Source: an uncultured Flavobacteriales bacterium (GTDB lineage Bacteria; Bacteroidota; Bacteroidia; Flavobacteriales_D; SKUL01). Taken from it: a stretch of 6,646 bases of DNA. Positions 1-6,421 of this stretch are shown here, one piece after another (positions within the stretch are counted from its first letter, which is position 1; every line of letters starts with the position of its first letter). The notes beneath the pieces were generated by a model, which did not search any database, was not told where the DNA came from, and was given only the letters and a program-made list of their open reading frames with translations. The position numbers and the translations under genes are program-made. The DNA lies in contig CALDPJ010000354.1 of assembly GCA_937911795.1 (NCBI GenBank), positions 1 through 6,646 of the forward strand, written 5' to 3'.

Positions 1-368
1 TCGGATGCACCGGAGGCAGCAGAAACAACTTGTGCCGGCGCCGAGCCATTTGCCGACTGAACAGGCTTTTGAGCAGTAGCCGTACTTGCTTTTGGAGCAG
101 GGGAGTCCGTTTCTCCGGAAGCCGCCTCGCTGGTCATCAACGCAATGGCGGCTCCGACCTGAACAACATCACCTTCTCCACACAATTGCTTCGAAAGGAT
201 GCCGCTACCCGGAGCAGGCACTTCAGAATCTACTTTATCGGTTGCTATTTCAATGATGGGCTCATCTGCTTCAACAAAATCACCTTCTTCCTTCAGCCAC
301 TTAATAACAGTTGCTTCTGCGACACTTTCACCCATTTTGGGGAGCAATACTTCAATTTCCTTTGCCAT
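1..368 (-). CDS. 2-oxo acid dehydrogenase E2 subunit (dihydrolipoamide acyltransferase), N-terminal part, cut by window edge
   Basis: The 122 visible residues begin MAKEIEVLLPKMGESVAEA and form a complete biotinyl/lipoyl domain (about residues 3-80). The lipoylation site is in ATDKVDSEV, with Lys45 as the modified lysine. From residue 83 an Ala/Pro/Ser/Thr-rich flexible linker begins, typical of E2 proteins; the peripheral-subunit-binding and acyltransferase domains would lie beyond the left edge. E2 is the cytoplasmic core of pyruvate, 2-oxoglutarate or branched-chain 2-oxo acid dehydrogenase complexes and carries acyl groups from E1 to CoA. The start is certain: a TAG codon lies directly upstream in frame, and a purine-rich AGAAGG sits 8 bases before the ATG. 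It is on the same strand as the recR-glycosyltransferase pair but 118 bp further on with its own candidate promoter. The N-terminal wording resembles the branched-chain or pyruvate type of Bacteroidota, but the substrate cannot be decided from this part. Confidence 0.93.
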   Translation of the reverse strand, partial: MAKEIEVLLPKMGESVAEATVIKWLKEEGDFVEADEPIIEIATDKVDSEVPAPGSGILSKQLCGEGDVVQVGAAIALMTSEAASGETDSPAPKASTATAQKPVQSANGSAPAQVVSAASGAS

Positions 369-391
369 CTATTTTACCTTCTTTGGATTCA

Positions 392-399
392 CAAAAATA
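392..399 (-). promoter_or_regulatory. candidate -7 element of the E2 gene promoter
   Basis: On the minus strand this reads TATTTTTG, an exact match to the Bacteroidetes -7 consensus TAnnTTTG. It ends 23 bases before the E2 ATG, which would give a short 5' leader. The -33 element is poor: TTTTC stands at about the right distance instead of TTTG. The inference rests on position and consensus only. Confidence 0.45.
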
Positions 400-486
400 G
401 ATTAAAATTTCTACCTGAAAACATTCTTTACGCCGACCAATTGCCCGAAATATCCTGATAAATCAGTAAATGATGGTGTCATATCC

Positions 487-2442
487 TCACAAAACAAGAG
501 GCTGTCGGCCCAGTAATTTTTTGCAACCGATTACCAGTTTTAAATCTGTACGAACGTGGTAGTCTTTGGCATAAACAACATTGAGTTTCATAAATGTTTC
601 TGCTTTTTGATCTGAAGCCGGAAGCATATCACCGGGGTGTAAAATACCTGATTTAACGGGTGGAAGTTTCTGATCCTGATTGGGATAAAAGCCGACCCAC
701 GAAAACTTTCCCATTAAGACCCCGAATATATTTCGAATAACTCCCATTCGGTTCTGCACGATTATCAGGGTGAGGGGCAAAGCGATCAATAACAGTCCGG
801 AAAAGGAGATATCAAACAATCTTTTATTTCTGCGATTGGCATTGCGGGCAATGGAATTGATGCTGAAAACATAGAGTTCGCCAGCCCCCTGAATACTGTT
901 GCTGCCGATGATATACAAGCTTTCGGGCGGTGCGATTTTGAATTCTATCTCTGACTGATTTAACGACGCCATATTCGAAATGATGTCTTGTGCAGAAATA
1001 TCGCGCGCGCAGAAAATGACGTTGTTAATATTATGAACTTCAACAATATCTTTAAGCTGACCAACGCTTCCCAGATAATCCTGAGATTCTTCTGATCCTG
1101 CCGGACGAACGGGTGCGATGAATTCGATTGCGCCGGAAGTATGTTGCAACAAATCAGCCACACGCGTACATTCATCAGAGCGGCCTACAATGGCTAACCT
1201 TATTTGGTTGATACCAGAAAATAAATGCCGTGGCCAACCGATGAGATGATAAATTCCTCGCAATAATAATATTACCGGCAGGGCAGAGAGAGAGCCGATG
1301 AGGGTAAGTGTTCTGGAAAAACGAAGCGTCTCTGGTAAAAGACTATAGCCGACAAGTATAACGACCGACCCGCCCAGAATTCCTTTCACGAGGTTGAGCC
1401 ATTTTACCGGTTTTTCGTATCCGCTTGCAAGATATAGAGCCACCACGAGAATAAATGAATAAAAAGGTAGTGCAACATTGATAATATTTGCGCTGAGATC
1501 AATATGAGAAACCTGCTGGTGCCAGCTTTTAATGAGGAACATGGCTCCCATAATTGCGAGTAAATCGATTGCCGGAATGGCGGTCCGCTGAATAAACCGG
1601 TTGATGATGGCCAGTGATGCACGCAGATAAATGGCGAGGTTAATAAACAGCGAAAACATTTTTACATTCTTTTCACTGTAATGTTTGCGCGCGAAAATGA
1701 CCATGGCCCGGTAAAACACAAAAACATAGTTGATGCTGCTTTTCTTCGTGCTCTCACCTTTGTAGTGAATAATACGCGTTTCCGGAAAGTAGTAGTTTTT
1801 AAATCCGGCCTGGATCAGGCGATATGAAAGATCAATATCTTCACCATACATGAAAAAGTCTTCATCGAGCAAACCGGTTTTATCGAGCGCGCTACGGCGC
1901 ATCAGCATAAAGGCCCCGGACAAAACTTCCACTTCGTGAATTTCATTGTTGTCTAGGTACCCAAGATGATACCGCCCGAATTTTCTTGATCTTGGGAATA
2001 ATGCGGACAATCCGAATATCTTATAAAAAGCTACCGATGGAGTAGGTAAACCCCGTTTGGATTCCGGAAGAAAAGCGCCTTTTCCATCGATCATTTTAAC
2101 GCCGAGACCGCCGGCTTCGGGGTGCCCTTCCATAAAGGCAACAACTTTCGAGAAGGTGTCTTCTTCCACAACCGTATCGGGGTTCAGCAGCAAAACGTAT
2201 TCTCCTGTAGACTGCCGGATGGCGAGATTATTCCCTCGCGAGAAACCCAGGTTTTCTTTGCTTTCTATCAGCTTCACCCATGGAAACCGCTGGCGCAGCA
2301 TCGCCACCGATCCGTCCACCGAATTGTTATCAACCACCCATACTTCGGCTTCTATTCCCCGAATGGCCTGCTGAACTGAAAGCAGGCATTGTTCCAGGAA
2401 ATACTCCACATTGTAATTGACGACAATGACGGAGAGCTTCAT
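487..2442 (-). CDS. GT2 glycosyltransferase fused to a degenerate WcaJ/WbaP-like phosphoglycosyl transferase scaffold
   Basis: Residues 1-260 are a family 2 (WbbL-like) glycosyltransferase. It begins MKLSVIVVNYN and has VDNNS (37-41), the NPD nucleotide-sugar/metal motif at 87-89, GEDIDLSYR (200-208) with the likely catalytic acid, and HYKGEST (226-232). About four membrane helices follow (near 291-305, 320-340, 352-369 and 379-400), then a Rossmann-like domain starting at IRLAIVGR (414-421) and running to about 525. The last part starts with KRLFDISFSGLLLIALP (540-556), the membrane hairpin of bacterial sugar transferases. It then jumps to FGVLMGKFSWVGFYP (573-587) and LNVVYAKDYHVRTDLKLV (620-637), which match that family's late motifs (NVLKGDMSLVGPRP and the end DLKIL). 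The KFRSM and DELPQ motifs with the Asp-Glu catalytic pair are absent. By inference it transfers a sugar to a lipid-linked or cell-surface glycan at the inner membrane, and the C-terminal part is non-catalytic. The start codon lies inside the recR stop (ATGA), so translation is coupled. Confidence 0.88.
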   Translation of the reverse strand: MKLSVIVVNYNVEYFLEQCLLSVQQAIRGIEAEVWVVDNNSVDGSVAMLRQRFPWVKLIESKENLGFSRGNNLAIRQSTGEYVLLLNPDTVVEEDTFSKVVAFMEGHPEAGGLGVKMIDGKGAFLPESKRGLPTPSVAFYKIFGLSALFPRSRKFGRYHLGYLDNNEIHEVEVLSGAFMLMRRSALDKTGLLDEDFFMYGEDIDLSYRLIQAGFKNYYFPETRIIHYKGESTKKSSINYVFVFYRAMVIFARKHYSEKNVKMFSLFINLAIYLRASLAIINRFIQRTAIPAIDLLAIMGAMFLIKSWHQQVSHIDLSANIINVALPFYSFILVVALYLASGYEKPVKWLNLVKGILGGSVVILVGYSLLPETLRFSRTLTLIGSLSALPVILLLRGIYHLIGWPRHLFSGINQIRLAIVGRSDECTRVADLLQHTSGAIEFIAPVRPAGSEESQDYLGSVGQLKDIVEVHNINNVIFCARDISAQDIISNMASLNQSEIEFKIAPPESLYIIGSNSIQGAGELYVFSINSIARNANRRNKRLFDISFSGLLLIALPLTLIIVQNRMGVIRNIFGVLMGKFSWVGFYPNQDQKLPPVKSGILHPGDMLPASDQKAETFMKLNVVYAKDYHVRTDLKLVIGCKKLLGRQPLVL

Positions 2443-3059
2443 TGAGTGCTGAGCGTAGATTCGTAGGGTGTGCGGTTTCTGATGGAACGGCCCAGCGTAA
2501 CTTCGTCGGTATATTCAAGATCATCGCCAATTGCTACACCTCGAGCCAGTGTGCTGATGTTGACGCCGGTATCTTTCAGTTTTTTGTAAAGGTAAAAACA
2601 AGTGGTATCGCCTTCCATGGTTGTATTTAGTGCGAGGATGAGTTCTTCGGGTTGGGTTTCCTTCACCCGTTCTATCAGTTCCTGAATGCGTAAATCCGAA
2701 GGTCCGATACCGTCCATAGGTGAAATCACACCACCCAGAACGTGGTAGGTTCCGCGGTATTGCTGCGTACTTTCCAGTGCCATAATATCCCGGATATCTT
2801 CCACTACACAAATCAGGTTGCTCTGTCGGCCAGTGTTTTCGCAAATACTGCAAAAATCGGAATCCGCCAGATTGAAACAGGTTTTACAGAACCGGATGTT
2901 TTCGCGGAGATTGGTAAAGGCATTTGCAAACCGTTCTACTTCATTGGAATCGCGCTTTAACAGATGCAGTACGAACCGCAACGCTGTTTTGCGTCCCACG
3001 CCCGGCAACGTGGCCAGTTGGTCTACTGCTTCTTCAATCAGCTTTGAATTGATGTTCAT
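2439..3059 (-). CDS. recR: Recombination mediator protein RecR
   Basis: The protein has 206 residues, near the usual 200. The order is canonical: a helix-hairpin-helix with LPGVGRKTALR (18-28), a zinc finger with Cys58, Cys61, Cys70 and Cys73, and a Toprim domain from about 80 to 176. The Toprim domain has VVED (85-88) and NTTMEGDTT (145-153), and is followed by the C-terminal signature ARGVAIGDDLEYTDEVTLGR (172-191). RecR works with RecO (and RecF) to load RecA on single-stranded DNA gaps coated with SSB; it binds DNA as a ring-shaped oligomer in the cytoplasm. The start MNINSKLIEEAV matches the usual Bacteroidota N-terminus, so no alternative start is needed. It is the first gene of a pair with the glycosyltransferase (4-bp ATGA overlap). 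It is separated from the upstream propeller gene by that gene's terminator, so it needs its own promoter. Confidence 0.98.
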   Translation of the reverse strand: MNINSKLIEEAVDQLATLPGVGRKTALRFVLHLLKRDSNEVERFANAFTNLRENIRFCKTCFNLADSDFCSICENTGRQSNLICVVEDIRDIMALESTQQYRGTYHVLGGVISPMDGIGPSDLRIQELIERVKETQPEELILALNTTMEGDTTCFYLYKKLKDTGVNISTLARGVAIGDDLEYTDEVTLGRSIRNRTPYESTLSTQ

Positions 3060-3063
3060 GCTC

Positions 3064-3071
3064 CAAATTTA
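3064..3071 (-). promoter_or_regulatory. recR: candidate -7 element directly before recR
   Basis: The minus strand reads TAAATTTG, an exact TAnnTTTG match, with only four bases (GAGC) before the recR ATG. If used, transcription would begin at or just inside the start codon, giving a leaderless or near-leaderless recR mRNA. A TTG lies about 27 bases further upstream, which is longer than the usual spacing, so the -33 partner is unconvincing. A promoter is needed somewhere in 3060-3145, because a terminator precedes this interval. Confidence 0.4.
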
Positions 3072-3145
3072 AGAGAAAGCAATGAGTTATTTGTTTCACA
3101 AGAGCAGTACCATCTACGAACAGCGTGTCGCGGCTAAGGAGAAAA

Positions 3146-3178
3146 TGAAAAAACCCATCTCCGATAAGGAAATGGGTT
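3146..3178 (-). terminator. Rho-independent terminator of the propeller gene
   Basis: On the minus strand the stem AACCCAT (3172-3178) pairs perfectly with ATGGGTT (3152-3158). After one mismatch it is extended by TCC/GGA around a five-base TTATC loop. The stem is followed at once by a T run (TTTTTT including the stem end, 3148-3153). It lies 23 bases beyond the stop of the propeller gene, which is the expected place. Confidence 0.85.
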
Positions 3179-3201
3179 CTTCAAAAGAGATTTGTTATTA
3201 A

Positions 3202-5148
3202 TTACAGATCATAGCAGGCGATCATATTCGCGTCGGCCTGTTTGAAGATTTTTCCGCTGACGTCATCCACAGCATATTTGGGTTCCTTTTCTTTTCCCAG
3301 ATTTATCTGAGCATCTACATCACCGGTGTTTTTATTCACCTTCAACAAAACGTGGTCTTTATCAATTTTGCTGAGGACAATTACAAAATCTCTGGCTTCG
3401 GCAGTTGCTTTAAATCGGGCGGTTGCTCTGCGCAGTGATTCTTTGGCAAAGTCAGAAGCCGCATTTCCGAGGTCTTCGTACATGTTACCAAAACCTTGAA
3501 CAAGTGCGCCACCTACAGCATCTTCCTGAGCAACCTGCGGGGCAGCGGCCTGTAATGTTCCGGCGGCGACGTAGGCGTTGGCACCAATATATGCGGCACG
3601 CACGGCCTGAGCTACGAGCAGGGCTTTCTTCAAGCCCGATTCACCCGGGGCTTCGTAAAACTTATTGAATTGTAAATCGCCTGTGTAAGAAAAAAGTGCA
3701 AAATTCTGATCGGATGAAACCAACACACCATTATCGCGCAGTTCGAGTTTTTGCGGATCTTCTTTTCCGCTGAATTTTAGCTTCTCAGCAGACAGATCGG
3801 TAACTGTTCCACCCGATAGATCGACTTTCGAGAGCAGCGATTTTTTGGTGTCGAAGACAAACAATTCATTATTTCTTTGTTCCACAAGACCGGGATTCGT
3901 GTCGAGCGATTTGGAAAGTATGAGTTCACCGGTGGCAGTATTCAGAATGTCGAATTTCTCGGTGGTAACAAATCCGAGACCTTTTGCAGATTCAAAGGTT
4001 TGCATCACTCGTCCGTTGATTTTCACTGGTTTGTCATAAGTAAGCATTCCGGTGGTAGGATCCAGAAAACTCAGGAAGGTGTTGTCGTAGGTTCCGGCGA
4101 TTAACAAAATTCCTTTTCCGGTATCGATGTGATCATAAACACCTCCTTTGATTTTTATGCCTCTTCCTTTTTTGCCCCATTGCCCTTCAGGCGACTCGAA
4201 GGTGAAGTAATTGATGGCTGTGTTGTTACCATCATCGGGCATAATGATGACACCGTTTTTGTAGAAAGCCAGATCGCCGAGTTTACCTTTCATCGTCAGG
4301 GACTCTTCCCACAGTCTTGAGCCGTCTTCCATATTGAAGGCAGTGTAATTGTTTTCATACACAGTAGTAGGTTCGCCACCACCTGGAGGTGTTACTTCAT
4401 TGGCTGTTTCAGCTGCGATGATAAAAATTCCCCGATCCGGTTGTTCGTGGTATTCGACTACAAAATCGAAATCTTTGGCGAGTTCTTCTGCCATTCCCTG
4501 AAACAAGGCACCCAGGGCTCCGGCATCCTGCATCCGTGCAGCTTCGGCAGATGAAGCCACTTTCCAGATAATGGAACCGTCTTCACTGCTGATCCGGTAC
4601 GTGTTGAACAAAGCCACCACGAGCAATTCCTTATCCGAAAACTCCTGGGCCGTAACCAGTCTTCCAAACTTTTCGTCGATTTCCCAACGGATCTTGCCGT
4701 TCGAAAGATCAACCAGAACCATTGCCGGTGTGTTATCAGATTTTGTACCCGCAACCAGAATTCCGTTGGTCTGGTACATCATCTGTTCGAATTTTACTTC
4801 GGAAAAACCTGCTTTCGAGGAATTGAATTTAATCGTTCCGTCAAAAGGATCAAGAATTTTCACTTCGGCTCCCTGGCGGATTAACAACAGAGGAGAGCCT
4901 TGAACTTCCTGCAGCTGATCTTCGCTGATTCCCGTAATTTCATTATTGGACCAAATCAGATTTCCGTTGTCCATGTCATAAGCCGACAAAGCTTCAGAAG
5001 TGGAAACCAGATAAGTACCCGTTGCAGTGACGGTCTGAAAATTCAGTACACCATTTAGTTCGGCAGTCCATGCAGGACTGAGTTCGTTTTGTGCAGTTGC
5101 GGTTGAAGCGATCAATGCAAATGCAATAAAAAGTCGTCTTAAAATCAT
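3202..5148 (-). CDS. Secreted PQQ-like beta-propeller protein with two helical insertions
   Basis: The protein has 648 residues. The N-terminus MILRRLFIAFALIASTATAQ is a Sec signal peptide, probably cut after ATA (position 19) before QN. The rest carries degenerate propeller repeats of the PQQ/quinoprotein type, each with an aspartate-glycine turn and aromatic end: YDMDNGNLIW (57-66), LDPFDGTIKF (99-108), VDLSNGKIRW (146-155), ISSEDGSIIW (186-195), FNMEDGSRLW (271-280), LDPTTGMLTY (362-371), LNTATGELIL (402-411) and VNKNTGDVDA (604-613). Two stretches break the pattern: 200-227 (Ala-rich, probably helical) and about 504-585 (long, Ala-rich, helical). No dehydrogenase active-site motifs or c-type heme motif (CxxCH) are visible, so a binding or scaffold role is more likely than quinoprotein catalysis. 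It is much longer than BamB and lacks a lipobox. The single-gene unit has its own terminator and is divergent from the lipoprotein gene. The function is unknown. Confidence 0.88.
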   Translation of the reverse strand: MILRRLFIAFALIASTATAQNELSPAWTAELNGVLNFQTVTATGTYLVSTSEALSAYDMDNGNLIWSNNEITGISEDQLQEVQGSPLLLIRQGAEVKILDPFDGTIKFNSSKAGFSEVKFEQMMYQTNGILVAGTKSDNTPAMVLVDLSNGKIRWEIDEKFGRLVTAQEFSDKELLVVALFNTYRISSEDGSIIWKVASSAEAARMQDAGALGALFQGMAEELAKDFDFVVEYHEQPDRGIFIIAAETANEVTPPGGGEPTTVYENNYTAFNMEDGSRLWEESLTMKGKLGDLAFYKNGVIIMPDDGNNTAINYFTFESPEGQWGKKGRGIKIKGGVYDHIDTGKGILLIAGTYDNTFLSFLDPTTGMLTYDKPVKINGRVMQTFESAKGLGFVTTEKFDILNTATGELILSKSLDTNPGLVEQRNNELFVFDTKKSLLSKVDLSGGTVTDLSAEKLKFSGKEDPQKLELRDNGVLVSSDQNFALFSYTGDLQFNKFYEAPGESGLKKALLVAQAVRAAYIGANAYVAAGTLQAAAPQVAQEDAVGGALVQGFGNMYEDLGNAASDFAKESLRRATARFKATAEARDFVIVLSKIDKDHVLLKVNKNTGDVDAQINLGKEKEPKYAVDDVSGKIFKQADANMIACYDL

Positions 5149-5181
5149 AATGTATTGTTTGGTTGTGTGATAAAATTACCA

Positions 5182-5208
5182 GAAATATATTTCACAGCCG
5201 CAAATCAA
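5182..5208 (-). promoter_or_regulatory. candidate promoter of the propeller gene
   Basis: The minus strand carries TTG (5206-5208), a 16-base spacer and TATATTTC (5182-5189), one base away from the Bacteroidetes -7 consensus TAnnTTTG. It would place the transcript start about 27 bases before the ATG at 5148. The match is imperfect and the spacing slightly short, so this is only a suggestion. Confidence 0.3.
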
Positions 5209-5258
5209 CTACTGTACCAGAAGGAATTGTTAAGGAAACAGGTTAAATTACCTTCCTC

Positions 5259-5266
5259 TATCTTTG
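5259..5266 (+). promoter_or_regulatory. -7 element of the lipoprotein gene promoter
   Basis: TATCTTTG is an exact match to TAnnTTTG. It ends 23 bases before the ATG at 5290, the same distance as in the E2 gene. It supports 5290 rather than 5155 or 5275 as the translation start, because those codons would lie upstream of or on the likely transcription start. No good -33 TTTG is seen at normal spacing; the nearest TTG is at 5227-5229. Confidence 0.5.
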
Positions 5267-5289
5267 TGATAATTATGCAGAGAGAACGA

Positions 5290-5634
5290 ATGAGAAAAAC
5301 AATTTCTATTTCAATTACGATTTTGATCTTACTTTGTGGGAGCGGTTGCAAAAAAACCGAACTCAGCGGAGACCTTGAGATGTACGAGGGAAGATGGGAG
5401 AGTTTTGATTCAGAACTCGAGTTGATGTCGAACGGGCGCGCCAATTACTATAACTTCCAGAACAACAGAAGCATCAATGGTCGGTTGATTATATCCGGCA
5501 ACAAGCTGAAAATCAATGCTGTTTTTGCGGGAAAGAATTTTAATATCGATCAGCCCCCCACAGAGCAGGAAAATGAATCGGGCGAATCTGAATTAGTTAT
5601 GCGTCTCGATGGACTGGAATTTATCCGGCAGTAG
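5290..5634 (+). CDS. Small predicted lipoprotein of unknown function
   Basis: The chosen start gives 114 residues: MRKTISISITILILLCGSGCKKTE, a short lysine/arginine n-region, a hydrophobic core and then Cys20 as the likely lipidated residue, followed by Lys-Lys. The lipobox GSGC is not ideal at -3 (Gly instead of Leu), so lipidation is probable but not certain. The mature part (about 94 residues) has EGRWES (33-38) and alternating beta-type stretches such as GRLIISGNKLKINAVF (64-79), ending LDGLEFIRQ. This looks like a small beta-barrel or lipocalin-like fold in which the chain opens on a G-x-W strand. The frame is open further upstream (to 5155), but that extension would precede the promoter and bury the signal peptide. 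AGAGA before the ATG may act as a weak ribosome site. It is divergent from the propeller gene and 77 bp ahead of the acetyltransferase. I do not recognise a specific family. Confidence 0.72.
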   Translation: MRKTISISITILILLCGSGCKKTELSGDLEMYEGRWESFDSELELMSNGRANYYNFQNNRSINGRLIISGNKLKINAVFAGKNFNIDQPPTEQENESGESELVMRLDGLEFIRQ

Positions 5635-5673
5635 GGCTGGTAGCAGGTTGGTTTACGGATGATGCATTCAAAA

Positions 5674-5687
5674 AAAATTGCAATTTT
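5674..5687. repeat. 14-bp perfect palindrome upstream of the acetyltransferase
   Basis: AAAATTGCAATTTT is its own reverse complement and lies 25-38 bases before the TTG start of the next gene. It is in the place where an operator or an upstream promoter part would be. It is not followed by a T run, so it is not a terminator in the plus direction. AT-rich palindromes also occur by chance. Confidence 0.4.
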
Positions 5688-5711
5688 ACCAGATCACAAA
5701 ACCATACATCA

Positions 5712-6398
5712 TTGATTCAGTCGAAGCAGGATTATTTGTACTACCTAAATGCGGATCGTATTGCGCTTGGTATTTCTGCCAAACCAGGCTTTTTAAAAAA
5801 ATTCAAAGCTTTATTTTTTCCGGATTATATATGGGAATTTCAGAAATCGCTTAGAAAACTGGAATATTATGCAAATACGCCGTCGGGTTTTGTGAAAAAA
5901 ATCAGAAAGTTTTTCGTCCTGCGACGTTACCGGCGATTATCTTACAAACTCGGTTTCAGCATTCCCATCAATGTTTTTGGTCCCGGATTATCGATCGCAC
6001 ATTACGGAACAATTGTAGTGAATCCGGCGGCGCGGGTAGGAGCCAATTGCAGATTGCATGTCGGGGTGAATATTGGCACCGAAGCAGGATATGCAGGTCG
6101 CGCACCGCAAATCGGAAACAACTGCTATATAGGTCCGGGTGCTGTGATGTATGGTGAAATATCTATTGCCGACAATGTCGCTGTTGGTGCAAATGCTGTG
6201 GTCAATAAATCCGTAGCCGAGTCCGATATATCTGTAGCAGGAGCACCTGCGAAGAAAATTGGTGAAGTCCCTAATATCCGGGATTTAATAATTCCTGCTG
6301 CCGAAATTGCACTTACAGAGATAGATCCGGAAAGCCTAAGCGGTAAACCGGCAAGAGAAATTGAGAGTATACTTAAAATACACGGAATTTCGCTTTAG
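5712..6398 (+). CDS. Serine acetyltransferase-like hexapeptide-repeat protein
   Basis: The protein has 228 residues. The N-terminal helical part (1-80, basic at 60-77) is followed by a left-handed beta-helix of hexapeptide repeats from about 82 to 182. It contains GPGLSIAHYGTIVVN (90-104), VGANCRLHVGVNIGT (109-123), IGNNCYIGPGAVMYGEI (134-150) and VAVGANAVVNKSV (156-168), and ends SVAGAPAKKIG (174-184). His97 occupies the position of the CysE catalytic histidine. The CysE motif DIHPGA is replaced by PINVFGPG, so this belongs to the CysE-like group often found with polysaccharide genes rather than to classic cysteine synthesis enzymes. The likely reaction is acetyl transfer from acetyl-CoA to a hydroxyl of serine or a sugar. 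The start is TTG: no in-frame ATG exists upstream, and IQSKQDYLYYLNADRIALGI resembles the usual N-terminus of this group. It may be co-transcribed with the lipoprotein gene. Confidence 0.85.
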   Translation: MIQSKQDYLYYLNADRIALGISAKPGFLKKFKALFFPDYIWEFQKSLRKLEYYANTPSGFVKKIRKFFVLRRYRRLSYKLGFSIPINVFGPGLSIAHYGTIVVNPAARVGANCRLHVGVNIGTEAGYAGRAPQIGNNCYIGPGAVMYGEISIADNVAVGANAVVNKSVAESDISVAGAPAKKIGEVPNIRDLIIPAAEIALTEIDPESLSGKPAREIESILKIHGISL

Positions 6399-6421
6399 AT
6401 TTTCAAATAGGTGTAACTGAA

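Noticed and set aside
30..458. Plus-strand open frame of 142 codons
   Set aside because: It lies antisense to the lipoyl domain of the E2 gene, has no recognisable domain and no start context; it is a shadow of the real gene.
455..466. Inverted repeat CTGATAAATCAG after the glycosyltransferase stop, considered as a terminator
   Set aside because: The stem is only five base pairs with a two-base loop and no T run follows on the minus strand.
3423..4903. Several plus-strand open frames opposite the propeller gene, and small frames opposite recR and the glycosyltransferase
   Set aside because: All overlap strongly supported genes, have low-complexity or basic composition, and show no family features.
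3202..5148. BamB or a PQQ-dependent alcohol dehydrogenase
   Set aside because: It is much longer than BamB and without a lipobox; no quinoprotein active-site disulfide or CxxCH heme motif is present.
5155..5289. Upstream extension of the lipoprotein frame (start at 5155, or ATG at 5275)
   Set aside because: It would precede or coincide with the TATCTTTG promoter element and place 45 (or 5) extra residues before a clear signal peptide; 5290 fits both signals.
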